A stretch of 20,959 nucleotides of DNA from an uncultured Moraxella sp. (GTDB lineage: Bacteria; Pseudomonadota; Gammaproteobacteria; Pseudomonadales; Moraxellaceae): positions 1-20,959 of the forward strand of contig CAKAQU010000013.1 of the NCBI GenBank assembly GCA_916720335.1, in the 5' to 3' direction. The position numbers were made by a program, and so were the translations under genes. Under the pieces are notes generated by a model. The model had not been told where the DNA came from and ran no database searches. It worked only from the letters and a program-made list of their open reading frames with translations. Below, in pieces: positions 13,123 to 19,989 of the stretch (position 1 is its first letter; each line of letters begins with the position of its first letter).

Positions 13123-15147
13123 TTACCATGATGGCGACACATTTCCCATACGTTGACTAATCGGCATACCATGCCCCATTAAAACGCTGTAAATGGTGGT
13201 GTTTTCCATTACATGCTTAACATAATCGCGTGTTTCACTATAAGGAATGGCCTCCACATATTGGTCAGCAGCGATAGAGCCATGTTTAGGTAACCACTTT
13301 TTAGCAGCTCCAGGACCAGCATTATAACCTGCAGTAGCAACAGCGATTTGACTACTGGATTTATCTGATAAATCTTTTAAAAACCAAGTGCCATAACGAA
13401 TATTAGTATCAGGATTGCTCATGTTACCAGCAGATTCACCCATACCGCGGGCGATTTGTTTTGCAGTGCCTGGCATGATTTGCATTAGCCCGCCTGCACC
13501 AACGCCTGAGCGAGCATTTGTTTGGAATCGACTTTCTTGGCGCATAATTCCATATGCCCAAGCAGGGTCAATGCCAACACCACGACTGTAACCAACCACG
13601 CTACTTTGGTAAGGCATTGGGTGGCTAATAGCACCAGCACGTAAAGCAGGCGTGTTTTCCATAGCGTATATACTGCGATTGTAAATTCCTAAATCATGAG
13701 CGCGTTTAGCAGCAGCAAGGATTAATGCGGTATCATTTTTTTTGTTCGCCATCCGTACCGCCCAGTTCCATTCTCTTTGAATGTGTTCGGGGTTGGCGTT
13801 ATTTTGAATCAATAAAAAAGCACGTGCAAAATAAGGGTCTTGCATTACTCGTTGTTGGTCTTTTTGGCTGATGTTTGGTAGGTGTGAACCGCCCAAATCT
13901 TGAGCGGTTAAAGCAATACCTAAACGATCTTTGGCAAGTAAGCCATAATAATCAATTCCTGTGGCAAGTTGTCTATAGATATTTTTGGCGTCATGTTGTT
14001 TTCCTGTTTGCTCATAACCCCGAGCCAGCCAATATTGCCATGCTTTTTGACTTTGATTTTCTACATTCATAGCAAGTACAGCATTGACGACATCTTGCCA
14101 TTGACTAAAATAAATGGCAGCTTGAGCATAATCTTCAGCTTCTTCTTGGTTAAAGGGTTCACCTAAGCTGTTTCTAAACCAATTTACTGCCTCTATGTTA
14201 AAACCATCGTCAGTGTTCATATTCATACGTTTTACAGCGATGCTTCGCCATGCGTAGCGTTTTGCCATATCGGATAATAAAGGACGTGGACGGGTTTTGT
14301 CTTGGTTGATGTCGTAATTGAGCTGACTGGATGCATCCCAATAAGAACGATTTGCCAAAAGACTGATGGCATAAACGTATAAATATTGGTTGGTTTGACT
14401 GTAAGGCTGATTGGCAAATTGAGTAAAAAAGGCGTTGGGGCTATTGCGAATGCTGGATAACGTTCCATAGTCAATTGCCAAATTCAGCGAGCGTGCCAAA
14501 TTAACAATATCATTCATTTTATTTAAAGGGGCTTTTTTACTGGACAATTGACGATTATCAATTCGCATCATGCGAATCAGTTGTTCATGTTTGTCAGTTT
14601 GAGTGATGCGCGGGTTATTAACCAGCTCACTGGCAAGTTTTTCACATAAAGGCTGTTTGATTTGTGTGTTAAGCCAAACATCGGATTTTTGGTGTAAAGC
14701 CCGCATATCGCCTGAACCGTTATAACCAAGCCCAATAGCGCATGCCTCTGATGCGTCAGCGTTTTGAATTGAATGCGCTACCGCTCGCACAGCAGAATAA
14801 TCACCGGATTTAGCTTTGGCTTCAGCATAATCAGCCGCCAATTTTTCACTCATGACGTTTTCGGGGTATTTTTGCACAAAATTATTAATGGTATCTGGCG
14901 ACTGACTGTCTAAATTATAATTAAGTCGCCAATAGGCAGGATAGACAGCAAACAATGAACCCTGCATGTTTTGCTCATATTGATACATGGCGTTGGGACT
15001 GCTTTTTTGACGTTCAGCTTCCATAAATTGATAAACACTGTTGTCATAACTGTAGTCATTCGCACACGCCACCAAGCTTGAACCAACCAATGTGCCAAAT
15101 AGAGTAACTTGGATAAAAAAAGAACGTTTGGATGTAGGAAAATTCAT
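13123..15147 (-). CDS. slt: Soluble lytic murein transglycosylase (Slt70-like)
   Basis: A 674-residue periplasmic enzyme that cleaves the MurNAc-GlcNAc bond to form 1,6-anhydro-muropeptides. The N-terminal signal peptide ends in SSLVACAND, where LVAC could act as a lipobox, so it may be outer-membrane anchored rather than soluble. A long alpha-superhelical region (about 35-480) with repeated helix pairs (e.g. WLARGYEQTGKQHDAKNIYR) is followed by a linker domain and the lysozyme-like SLT domain (about 515-650). Motifs there: GIMRQESRF with catalytic Glu538, GAGGLMQIMPGTAKQIA, and TAGYNAGPGAAKKWL. Length and order match the Slt70 family (GH23). The start ATG (15145-15147) opens the signal peptide; its Shine-Dalgarno is weak. 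It is divergent from miaB. Confidence 0.93.
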   Translation of the reverse strand: MNFPTSKRSFFIQVTLFGTLVGSSLVACANDYSYDNSVYQFMEAERQKSSPNAMYQYEQNMQGSLFAVYPAYWRLNYNLDSQSPDTINNFVQKYPENVMSEKLAADYAEAKAKSGDYSAVRAVAHSIQNADASEACAIGLGYNGSGDMRALHQKSDVWLNTQIKQPLCEKLASELVNNPRITQTDKHEQLIRMMRIDNRQLSSKKAPLNKMNDIVNLARSLNLAIDYGTLSSIRNSPNAFFTQFANQPYSQTNQYLYVYAISLLANRSYWDASSQLNYDINQDKTRPRPLLSDMAKRYAWRSIAVKRMNMNTDDGFNIEAVNWFRNSLGEPFNQEEAEDYAQAAIYFSQWQDVVNAVLAMNVENQSQKAWQYWLARGYEQTGKQHDAKNIYRQLATGIDYYGLLAKDRLGIALTAQDLGGSHLPNISQKDQQRVMQDPYFARAFLLIQNNANPEHIQREWNWAVRMANKKNDTALILAAAKRAHDLGIYNRSIYAMENTPALRAGAISHPMPYQSSVVGYSRGVGIDPAWAYGIMRQESRFQTNARSGVGAGGLMQIMPGTAKQIARGMGESAGNMSNPDTNIRYGTWFLKDLSDKSSSQIAVATAGYNAGPGAAKKWLPKHGSIAADQYVEAIPYSETRDYVKHVMENTTIYSVLMGHGMPISQRMGNVSPSW

Positions 15148-15300
15148 TGCTATTTGCTTAGATTAATTATGAAAATATTCAGCTTAACAAATTATTTTTA
15201 CATTTATCTAAGCTGCTGTATAAAATTTGTAAAATTTATCCAAGTTTTTTAATAAAACTTAGAAATGATTGGTTTACACAATAAGCATTAATAAAAATCA

Positions 15301-15309
15301 TGATATAAT
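15301..15309 (+). promoter_or_regulatory. Extended -10 promoter of miaB
   Basis: TGA-TATAAT is a perfect extended -10 with no good -35 (TTTACA at 15273 is too far). The leader of about 45 nt contains a 7-bp hairpin ATAAACT/AGTTTAT (15325-15343) just before the ribosome-binding site. Confidence 0.6.
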
Positions 15310-15361
15310 TAAAAGTTTTAAACAATAAACTAATTGAGTTTATCAGCCCTTGGAGAAAACC

Positions 15362-16822
15362 ATGACCGCTCAAACTTTTAATCCAAAAACCGCCAAACCC
15401 ATTCAAATTATCAGTCAGCTTCATCAAATTGATGAACCTATCAACCAAACCATAAATTCATTACGCCCCAAAAAAGTTTTTATCACCACTCAGGGCTGTC
15501 AAATGAATGAATATGACAGTCAAAAAATGGGCGATGTGCTTGGCGATAGTCATGGCATGATTGTAACTACTGATATTAATGAAGCTGATGTTTTAATCAT
15601 GAATACATGTTCTATTCGCGAAAAAGCTCAAGAAAAAGTGTTTAGTGAACTTGGCAGATGGCGAAAACTCAAAGAGAAAAATCCAAATCTAGTAATTGGT
15701 GTGGGCGGCTGCGTCGCAAGTCAGGAGGGTGAGAATATTCAAAAACGCGCCCCTTATGTTGATATGGTATTTGGTCCGCAAACGTTGCATCGACTGCCGG
15801 AATTGTATGATAAATCTGCCAAACAACACGACCAAATTCCTAAAAATCGCATTGGCGTGGTGGATGTGTCATTTCCTAGTATTGAAAAGTTTGATTTTTT
15901 ACCAGAACCAAAAGTAGAAGGTTATAAAGCTTTTGTTTCTGTTATGGAAGGCTGTTCAAAGTATTGTTCATTTTGCGTGGTGCCCTATACGCGTGGTGAA
16001 GAACTATCACGTCCTTTGGATGATGTACTGGCTGAGATTGATATGCTTGCTGAACAAGGTGTGCGAGAAATTAATCTTTTGGGTCAAAACGTTAATGGTT
16101 ATCGTGGTGAAAAAGACGACGGTACAATTTGTCGTTTTAGCGAGCTTTTGCATTATGTATCACACATTGATGGCATTGACCGCATTCGTTTTACCACAAG
16201 CCATCCTCTAGAATTTACAGATGATGTGATTGACGCTTATAAAAGTATTCCAAAACTGGTATCTCATCTACATTTACCCATCCAAAGCGGTTCTAATGCT
16301 GTTTTGGCGGCAATGAAACGTAATCACACAGTAGATATTTATATCAATCAAATTAATAAACTGCGTGCCATTCGCCCTGATTTGCACTTATCCAGTGATT
16401 TTATTATTGGCTTTCCAAATGAAACGGATGAGGATTTTTTAAATACGTTAAATCTTGCCAAAGAGCTTGATTTTGACCACTCTTACAGTTTTATTTATTC
16501 CAAACGCCCCGGAACGCCCGCATCAGATTTGCCAGATAATGTCAGTTTTGAGACAAAAAAAGCCCGTCTTGCCACTTTTCAGGAAGTTATCAAGGAATCT
16601 ACTTTTGCTAAAACGCGTGCGATGATTGGTCAAACCGTAAAAGTGTTGGTTGAAGAGCCTGCCAATCGTCGTGAAGGCTTTTTGCATGGCACAGCAGATA
16701 ATACGCGTTCCGTTATCTTTAAAGGTGATAAATCGCTTTTGGGTCAATTTGTTTTGGTAAGAGTAACCAATGCAATCAGCATGCATTTAGTAGAAGGTGA
16801 GCTTGTGGAGATTTTGGGCTAA
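15362..16822 (+). CDS. miaB: tRNA-2-methylthio-N6-dimethylallyladenosine synthase (MiaB)
   Basis: A 486-residue radical-SAM methylthiotransferase that converts i6A37 to ms2i6A37 in tRNAs reading UNN codons. The N-terminal MTTase domain ligates one 4Fe-4S cluster through Cys46 (TTQGCQMNEYDS), Cys83 (MNTCSIREKAQ) and Cys117 (GVGGCVAS). The radical-SAM cluster uses Cys198, Cys202 and Cys205 in MEGCSKYCSFCVVPYTRG. A C-terminal TRAM domain (about 420-485) binds RNA. There are about 30 extra N-terminal residues before the first strand, mildly longer than usual. ATG 15362 is chosen because GGAG precedes it; the in-frame TTG 12 bases upstream overlaps that site. In many gammaproteobacteria miaB precedes phoH/ybeY; here it is alone. 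Confidence 0.97.
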   Translation: MTAQTFNPKTAKPIQIISQLHQIDEPINQTINSLRPKKVFITTQGCQMNEYDSQKMGDVLGDSHGMIVTTDINEADVLIMNTCSIREKAQEKVFSELGRWRKLKEKNPNLVIGVGGCVASQEGENIQKRAPYVDMVFGPQTLHRLPELYDKSAKQHDQIPKNRIGVVDVSFPSIEKFDFLPEPKVEGYKAFVSVMEGCSKYCSFCVVPYTRGEELSRPLDDVLAEIDMLAEQGVREINLLGQNVNGYRGEKDDGTICRFSELLHYVSHIDGIDRIRFTTSHPLEFTDDVIDAYKSIPKLVSHLHLPIQSGSNAVLAAMKRNHTVDIYINQINKLRAIRPDLHLSSDFIIGFPNETDEDFLNTLNLAKELDFDHSYSFIYSKRPGTPASDLPDNVSFETKKARLATFQEVIKESTFAKTRAMIGQTVKVLVEEPANRREGFLHGTADNTRSVIFKGDKSLLGQFVLVRVTNAISMHLVEGELVEILG

Positions 16823-16826
16823 ACTA

Positions 16827-16850
16827 TTTTGAATAAAGTTTTGAATAAAG
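16827..16850 (+). repeat. Two tandem copies of a 12-bp unit after miaB
   Basis: TTTTGAATAAAG occurs twice in direct succession (16827-16838, 16839-16850), a few bases after the miaB stop. The copies are exact. Probably replication slippage in non-coding DNA. Confidence 0.8.
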
Positions 16851-16944
16851 TTTAGACAGTTTACCCGCCCAAACTAAAGAAATTGTTTCAATATTTAAAA
16901 GTTTTATATCTGCTAATTGTGCTATAAAGAGTTGGTAGTAAAAT

Positions 16945-16978
16945 GCCTAGCTGTCTATAAATGTCAGCTAGGCTTTTT
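16945..16978 (+). terminator. Intrinsic terminator between miaB and the UPF0149 gene
   Basis: A perfect 9-bp stem, GCCTAGCTG (16945-16953) and CAGCTAGGC (16965-16973), followed by five T on the plus strand. On the minus strand it is followed by ATTTTAC, so it may also serve the convergent UPF0149 gene. Confidence 0.85.
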
Positions 16979-16993
16979 AATCGTTTTTGGTGC

Positions 16994-17620
16994 TTAGGAT
17001 TTTTTGTGCATTGCATTAAAAATAGGTGGTAATGTTTGAACTTCTTTGGCGGTAAGGCGCTCAGGCGATAATCCCTTGATGATGGGCAAATCTTTAATTT
17101 TTTTATGATTTTTTCTATAAAGTAGTACGGGAATGAAACGAACAAATTCAAATAAATGTAAATATTCTTCTTCATCACCATCAAATTTATCATCATCGTC
17201 AGGGCGAATGCTGGCAATTTTTAAAAGGTCTCTGATTTGAGCTTGTTCGTCTTGACTTAATGCAATTTCACTGATTCCAAGTCCTGTGATAAAGCCGCCC
17301 GCCCAATTTTTTAATGCTAAAAACCGTTCAGATAAGTCGTGTTCGTCATCAGGAACAAGCGGGGTAAATGCATAAGCATCATCTTGGTCTTTTAATTCAA
17401 AGCTAATGTCTTCGGCGTATTGGCTGATAAGTTCTAAAGCATCATCATCAGGACGGCTTAAACAAAGCTCATCAAAAAGCATTGCCCAAATATCTTTGTT
17501 TGCAGGAAGACAGGTTGTCATAACAGCAGTAATCAAACCATGTAATTCACTGATGGATATATCATGCCAATTATCAAAAGCCGCTTGCCAGTCGCTAAAT
17601 CCAGAAAAATCATCATTCAT
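16994..17620 (-). CDS. UPF0149 (YgfB/YecA) family protein
   Basis: A 208-residue cytosolic acidic protein, all-helical by composition. Family marks: SELHGLITAVMTTCLP (about 24-39; family S--HG---G----) and NWAGGFITGLGIS (about 104-116; family W--GFL-GLG), plus an acidic run (RPDDDDKFDGDEEEYLHLFEFVR, about 138-160). UPF0149 proteins have no firm enzymatic role, though the Pseudomonas YgfB homologue has been reported as a regulator. The ATG at 17620 has AGGAA 8 bases upstream. It is divergent from the ZapB-like/zapA operon, the same neighbourhood I recall from Pseudomonas genomes, which supports orthology. The protein is unusually rich in Asp. Confidence 0.9.
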   Translation of the reverse strand: MNDDFSGFSDWQAAFDNWHDISISELHGLITAVMTTCLPANKDIWAMLFDELCLSRPDDDALELISQYAEDISFELKDQDDAYAFTPLVPDDEHDLSERFLALKNWAGGFITGLGISEIALSQDEQAQIRDLLKIASIRPDDDDKFDGDEEEYLHLFEFVRFIPVLLYRKNHKKIKDLPIIKGLSPERLTAKEVQTLPPIFNAMHKKS

Positions 17621-17865
17621 TAAAACATTCCTAAAAATAATCCCATTTTAAATGGCATCATTGGGTTAATTAATAAAAAACACGTTTCATTAAAACTGCA
17701 AATTGTGTCTTTAAAAAAATACGTTTTTATTGATAAAAGATGCTAATCAATAAACAAATTCCGCCATTTTACCACTGTTAAAACAAAGGTTTCATGAGAA
17801 AAACCTTAAGAAAAATGTTAAATATAACGCAAATTTTAGGGTTTTGTTAAAAAATCTCTTAAAGG

Positions 17866-17894
17866 TTGAACACTATCCATTGGGGTGATAAAAT
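17866..17894 (+). promoter_or_regulatory. Distal promoter (P1) of the ZapB-like/zapA operon
   Basis: TTGAAC (17866-17871), 17-bp spacer ending in TGA, TAAAAT (17889-17894): an extended -10 promoter close to consensus. It would start about 115 nt before the first gene. Confidence 0.6.
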
Positions 17895-17957
17895 ACGGGG
17901 CTTGGAAAGTAATCATCTTTTTAAATCAGAATAACACATGGGCTAATATCTTACAGA

Positions 17958-17985
17958 TTGTTCTGTATATTGAACATGATAATAT
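17958..17985 (+). promoter_or_regulatory. Proximal promoter (P2) of the ZapB-like/zapA operon
   Basis: TTGTTC (17958-17963), 16-bp spacer ending in TGA, TAATAT (17980-17985), again with extended TG. The leader to the ATG at 18017 is about 25 nt. Confidence 0.5.
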
Positions 17986-18016
17986 AACTTATTAAAATCT
18001 TTTAACAGGAAACCAT

Positions 18017-18379
18017 ATGATTTCCCAATTACAGCTACTTGAAGCTACTATTTTAGAATTTAAAGAACGCTACCATATTACCGCAACCGAACTTGCTAGC
18101 TTAAAAAATAAATTAGCACAAGATAATACCACAGGGCAATTACTAACGCTTAGTAAAAATCTGGATTCTGCAAATGAAGAAATTGCTACATTGACCCAAA
18201 AAATAAATGAATTGACTGATGAAAAAAATCAATTAACCAATAAAATTACAACACTTGAAGAACAAAATACCCAACTAAATAATCAAAATTGTGAACTTGC
18301 TCTGAAGCAAAAATTAGCAGTTGAGCGAGTAGAGGTGATTACCAACTGGCTGACCAAAATTGATAATGGCACGATTTAA
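18017..18379 (+). CDS. TIGR02449/ZapB-like coiled-coil protein
   Basis: A 120-residue cytosolic protein, nearly all coiled coil. A first helix (about 1-35) ends before a Gly/Thr break (DNTTGQ). A long heptad helix follows (about 40-96; LDSANEEIATLTQKINELTD), rich in Asn, Gln, Lys and Glu. The C-terminal segment ALKQKLAVERVEVITNWLTKID matches the end of the short TIGR02449 family, which sits next to zapA in Pseudomonas-like genomes and resembles ZapB. The family as I recall it is about 65-70 residues, so this copy has extra coiled coil. AGGA precedes the ATG. It lies 21 bp before zapA, so one operon. Likely role: partner of ZapA at the Z-ring; inference from context and form. Confidence 0.8.
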   Translation: MISQLQLLEATILEFKERYHITATELASLKNKLAQDNTTGQLLTLSKNLDSANEEIATLTQKINELTDEKNQLTNKITTLEEQNTQLNNQNCELALKQKLAVERVEVITNWLTKIDNGTI

Positions 18380-18400
18380 GGTATAATTTTAGGATTTTTT

Positions 18401-19051
18401 ATGAACGTTCTCGATGCCTTTGCCGCCTTTGAAAAACACGGCAATAAAATGACACCAAAAAAAAGCAGTGTCAACAATCAAGCTGCTAACACTCAAAACA
18501 CATCTACGCAAACCGCTCAAAAAGATGTGAAGGATTCACCTAAAAAAAGTAATGTCGATGCCGCTTTTGCCGCCTTTGAAAAACATGGCAATAAAATGAC
18601 ACCGAAAAAAAACAATGACAACAACCAAAATGTTAGCGACCAAAAAGATACTCAAAATCTATCTCAAAAAGAAGAGAGTTCAACGGCAGTTAATCCAACT
18701 CAAACAAAAGTGCAAGAAACCAAAATGCCTGAAGACACCAAAGTTGAAAAAGTGGAATTTTTACCTGTAGATATTAATATCGCAGGCACACCACACAGAA
18801 TCACTTGCCCTGCTAATGAAATTAACGCTTTAGAAGATTCGGTGTCGCAAATTAATAATCAAATTCGCAGTATCCGTCAAGGTATTAAAAATAAAAGTCT
18901 AACTAATGAAGAACTTTTGGTGCTGACCTGTCTTGAATTATGTGACCAAATTCGTTCATTAAAAGAAGTCAGTGCTAGCCAAGATGAAGAAAAAGACCAT
19001 GCTATGGTGCTGATTGCAAAAATGATTAAAGATACAAAAAGTGCCTTATAA
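18401..19051 (+). CDS. zapA: Cell division protein ZapA with long repeat-bearing N-terminal extension
   Basis: A 216-residue protein. Residues about 121-216 form a normal ZapA domain (VDINIAGTPHRITCPANEIN, ALEDSVSQINNQIRSIRQG, then LLVLTCLELCDQIRSL and a C-terminal helix). ZapA tetramers crosslink FtsZ filaments at midcell. Residues 1-120 are not part of known ZapA. They are Asn/Gln/Thr/Lys-rich, predicted disordered, and carry two copies of AFAAFEKHGNKMTPKK (about residues 6-21 and 55-70), each preceded by Asp-Ala and followed by Ser/Asn. The copies lie 49 residues apart and are almost identical in DNA, which implies recent duplication or strong constraint. AGGA lies 7 bases before ATG 18401. 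A terminator follows. An internal start making a short ZapA is not evident: Met109 (CAAGAAACCAAA before it) lacks a good ribosome-binding site. Confidence 0.88.
   Translation: MNVLDAFAAFEKHGNKMTPKKSSVNNQAANTQNTSTQTAQKDVKDSPKKSNVDAAFAAFEKHGNKMTPKKNNDNNQNVSDQKDTQNLSQKEESSTAVNPTQTKVQETKMPEDTKVEKVEFLPVDINIAGTPHRITCPANEINALEDSVSQINNQIRSIRQGIKNKSLTNEELLVLTCLELCDQIRSLKEVSASQDEEKDHAMVLIAKMIKDTKSAL
18419..18612 (+). repeat. Two near-identical 46-47-bp repeats inside zapA
   Basis: The stretches 18419-18464 and 18566-18612 agree except for synonymous changes (CAC/CAT for His, CCA/CCG for Pro) and the length of the final A-run. The spacing is 147 bp, a multiple of three, so the frame is kept. Confidence 0.9.
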
Positions 19052-19072
19052 CCATCAAAGTTACGTATTTTT

Positions 19073-19100
19073 AAAGCAAGGTGAATTCCTTGCTTTTTTT
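19073..19100 (+). terminator. Intrinsic terminator of the ZapB-like/zapA operon
   Basis: AAAGCAAGG (19073-19081), loop TGAATT, CCTTGCTTT (19088-19096), continuing into a seven-base T-run. Confidence 0.92.
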
Positions 19101-19209
19101 ATGCTTTTTAATTTTGTTTTGGTGTTTTTTGAATATTTATAACTGTAATTAGAATAAGGGGCTGTTTAAGAAATTTGCGATAATGACGCTTTTTTAGGAT
19201 TGTTAAAAT

Positions 19210-19989
19210 ATGCAAAATTTGGATGTAGTTTTTTCTGATGATTGGATAATTGTTCTATTTTTTATACTTGGGGCATTATTACATGGCATAACAGGGTTTG
19301 GTTATCCAATCGTTGGTACAGCAATCATTGCCAGTTTTTACCCATTAAAAGTTGCCGTGGCGATGGTGGTGGTGCCGTGTGTGGTGCTTAATTTAATGAT
19401 GTTACGTTCAGGTGGCACAATTATTGACAATATCACCCAATATGGTAAAGAATATTTTTGGTTATTTTTTACTAGTTTTTTGGGCGGTCTTTTGGGGGTA
19501 CAATTTTTATTGGTGGTTCCTGAAAGTTATTTAAAAATTTTTCTAGCAGTAACATTATTATTTTATGTTTATACCCAATATTCACGACATCGCATTTACT
19601 TTACTCATGATAACAAAACCATGGCAATTTTTGGATTTATTGCAGGCATTGTAGGGGGTGCAACCAATGCCATTGTGGCGTTTTTGATGATTTATCTTTT
19701 GGGAACTAAACGCAATAAAAATGAAATGGTGATTGTTAATAACTTAAGTATTTTAATCACCAAAATCATTCAAATTTTTGTGTTATTTCCGGTTATTACA
19801 ACCTTTGATGCAAAGCAAAAATGGCTTTTATTGACTGTGATTGTTATTTCACTATTTTTTGTATATTTTGGTTCTCAAATTCGTCATCGTTTACCACAAA
19901 CGGTGTTTAATCATATGATTGCTGTTATGTTATTTTGTTTAGGATTATACGCACTATGGCAGGGCGTGCATGCGCTTGGGTCTACTTAA
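19210..19989 (+). CDS. TauE/SafE-type membrane permease
   Basis: A 259-residue integral membrane protein with about eight hydrophobic segments. Two halves each open with a Gly-rich helix: GALLHGITGFGYPIVGTAII (about 21-40) and FIAGIVGGATNAIVAFLMIY (about 146-165). This is the internal duplication typical of the TauE/SafE (sulfite/organosulfonate exporter, DUF81) family. The members export or import small anions; the substrate cannot be told here. AGGA lies 10 bases before the ATG. A possible promoter is TTGTTT/TATAAC (19114-19119/19138-19143, 18-bp spacer), weak. The 3' end overlaps the convergent ribF by 8 bp, including both stop codons. Confidence 0.85.
   Translation: MQNLDVVFSDDWIIVLFFILGALLHGITGFGYPIVGTAIIASFYPLKVAVAMVVVPCVVLNLMMLRSGGTIIDNITQYGKEYFWLFFTSFLGGLLGVQFLLVVPESYLKIFLAVTLLFYVYTQYSRHRIYFTHDNKTMAIFGFIAGIVGGATNAIVAFLMIYLLGTKRNKNEMVIVNNLSILITKIIQIFVLFPVITTFDAKQKWLLLTVIVISLFFVYFGSQIRHRLPQTVFNHMIAVMLFCLGLYALWQGVHALGST

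Larger units (their letters stand above)
17621..18016. other. 396-bp divergent intergenic region
   Basis: Non-coding region between the UPF0149 gene and the division operon. Seen: a dyad CCATTT-T-AAATGG (17643-17655) close to the UPF0149 ribosome-binding site; an 8-bp hairpin TTATTGAT/ATCAATAA (17727-17753); a 7-bp hairpin AAGGTTT/AAACCTT (17786-17807); and two tandem plus-strand promoters (listed separately). No coding frame and no 6S RNA-like long helix was recognised. Confidence 0.6.

Noticed and set aside
17621..18016. 6S RNA or another structured RNA in the divergent region
   Set aside because: Only short hairpins are present; there is no long interrupted helix of about 180 nt.
18419..18612. 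The zapA repeats as a CRISPR or mobile-element trace
   Set aside because: Only two units, in frame and coding for a conserved peptide; no further units, terminal inverted repeats or target duplication.
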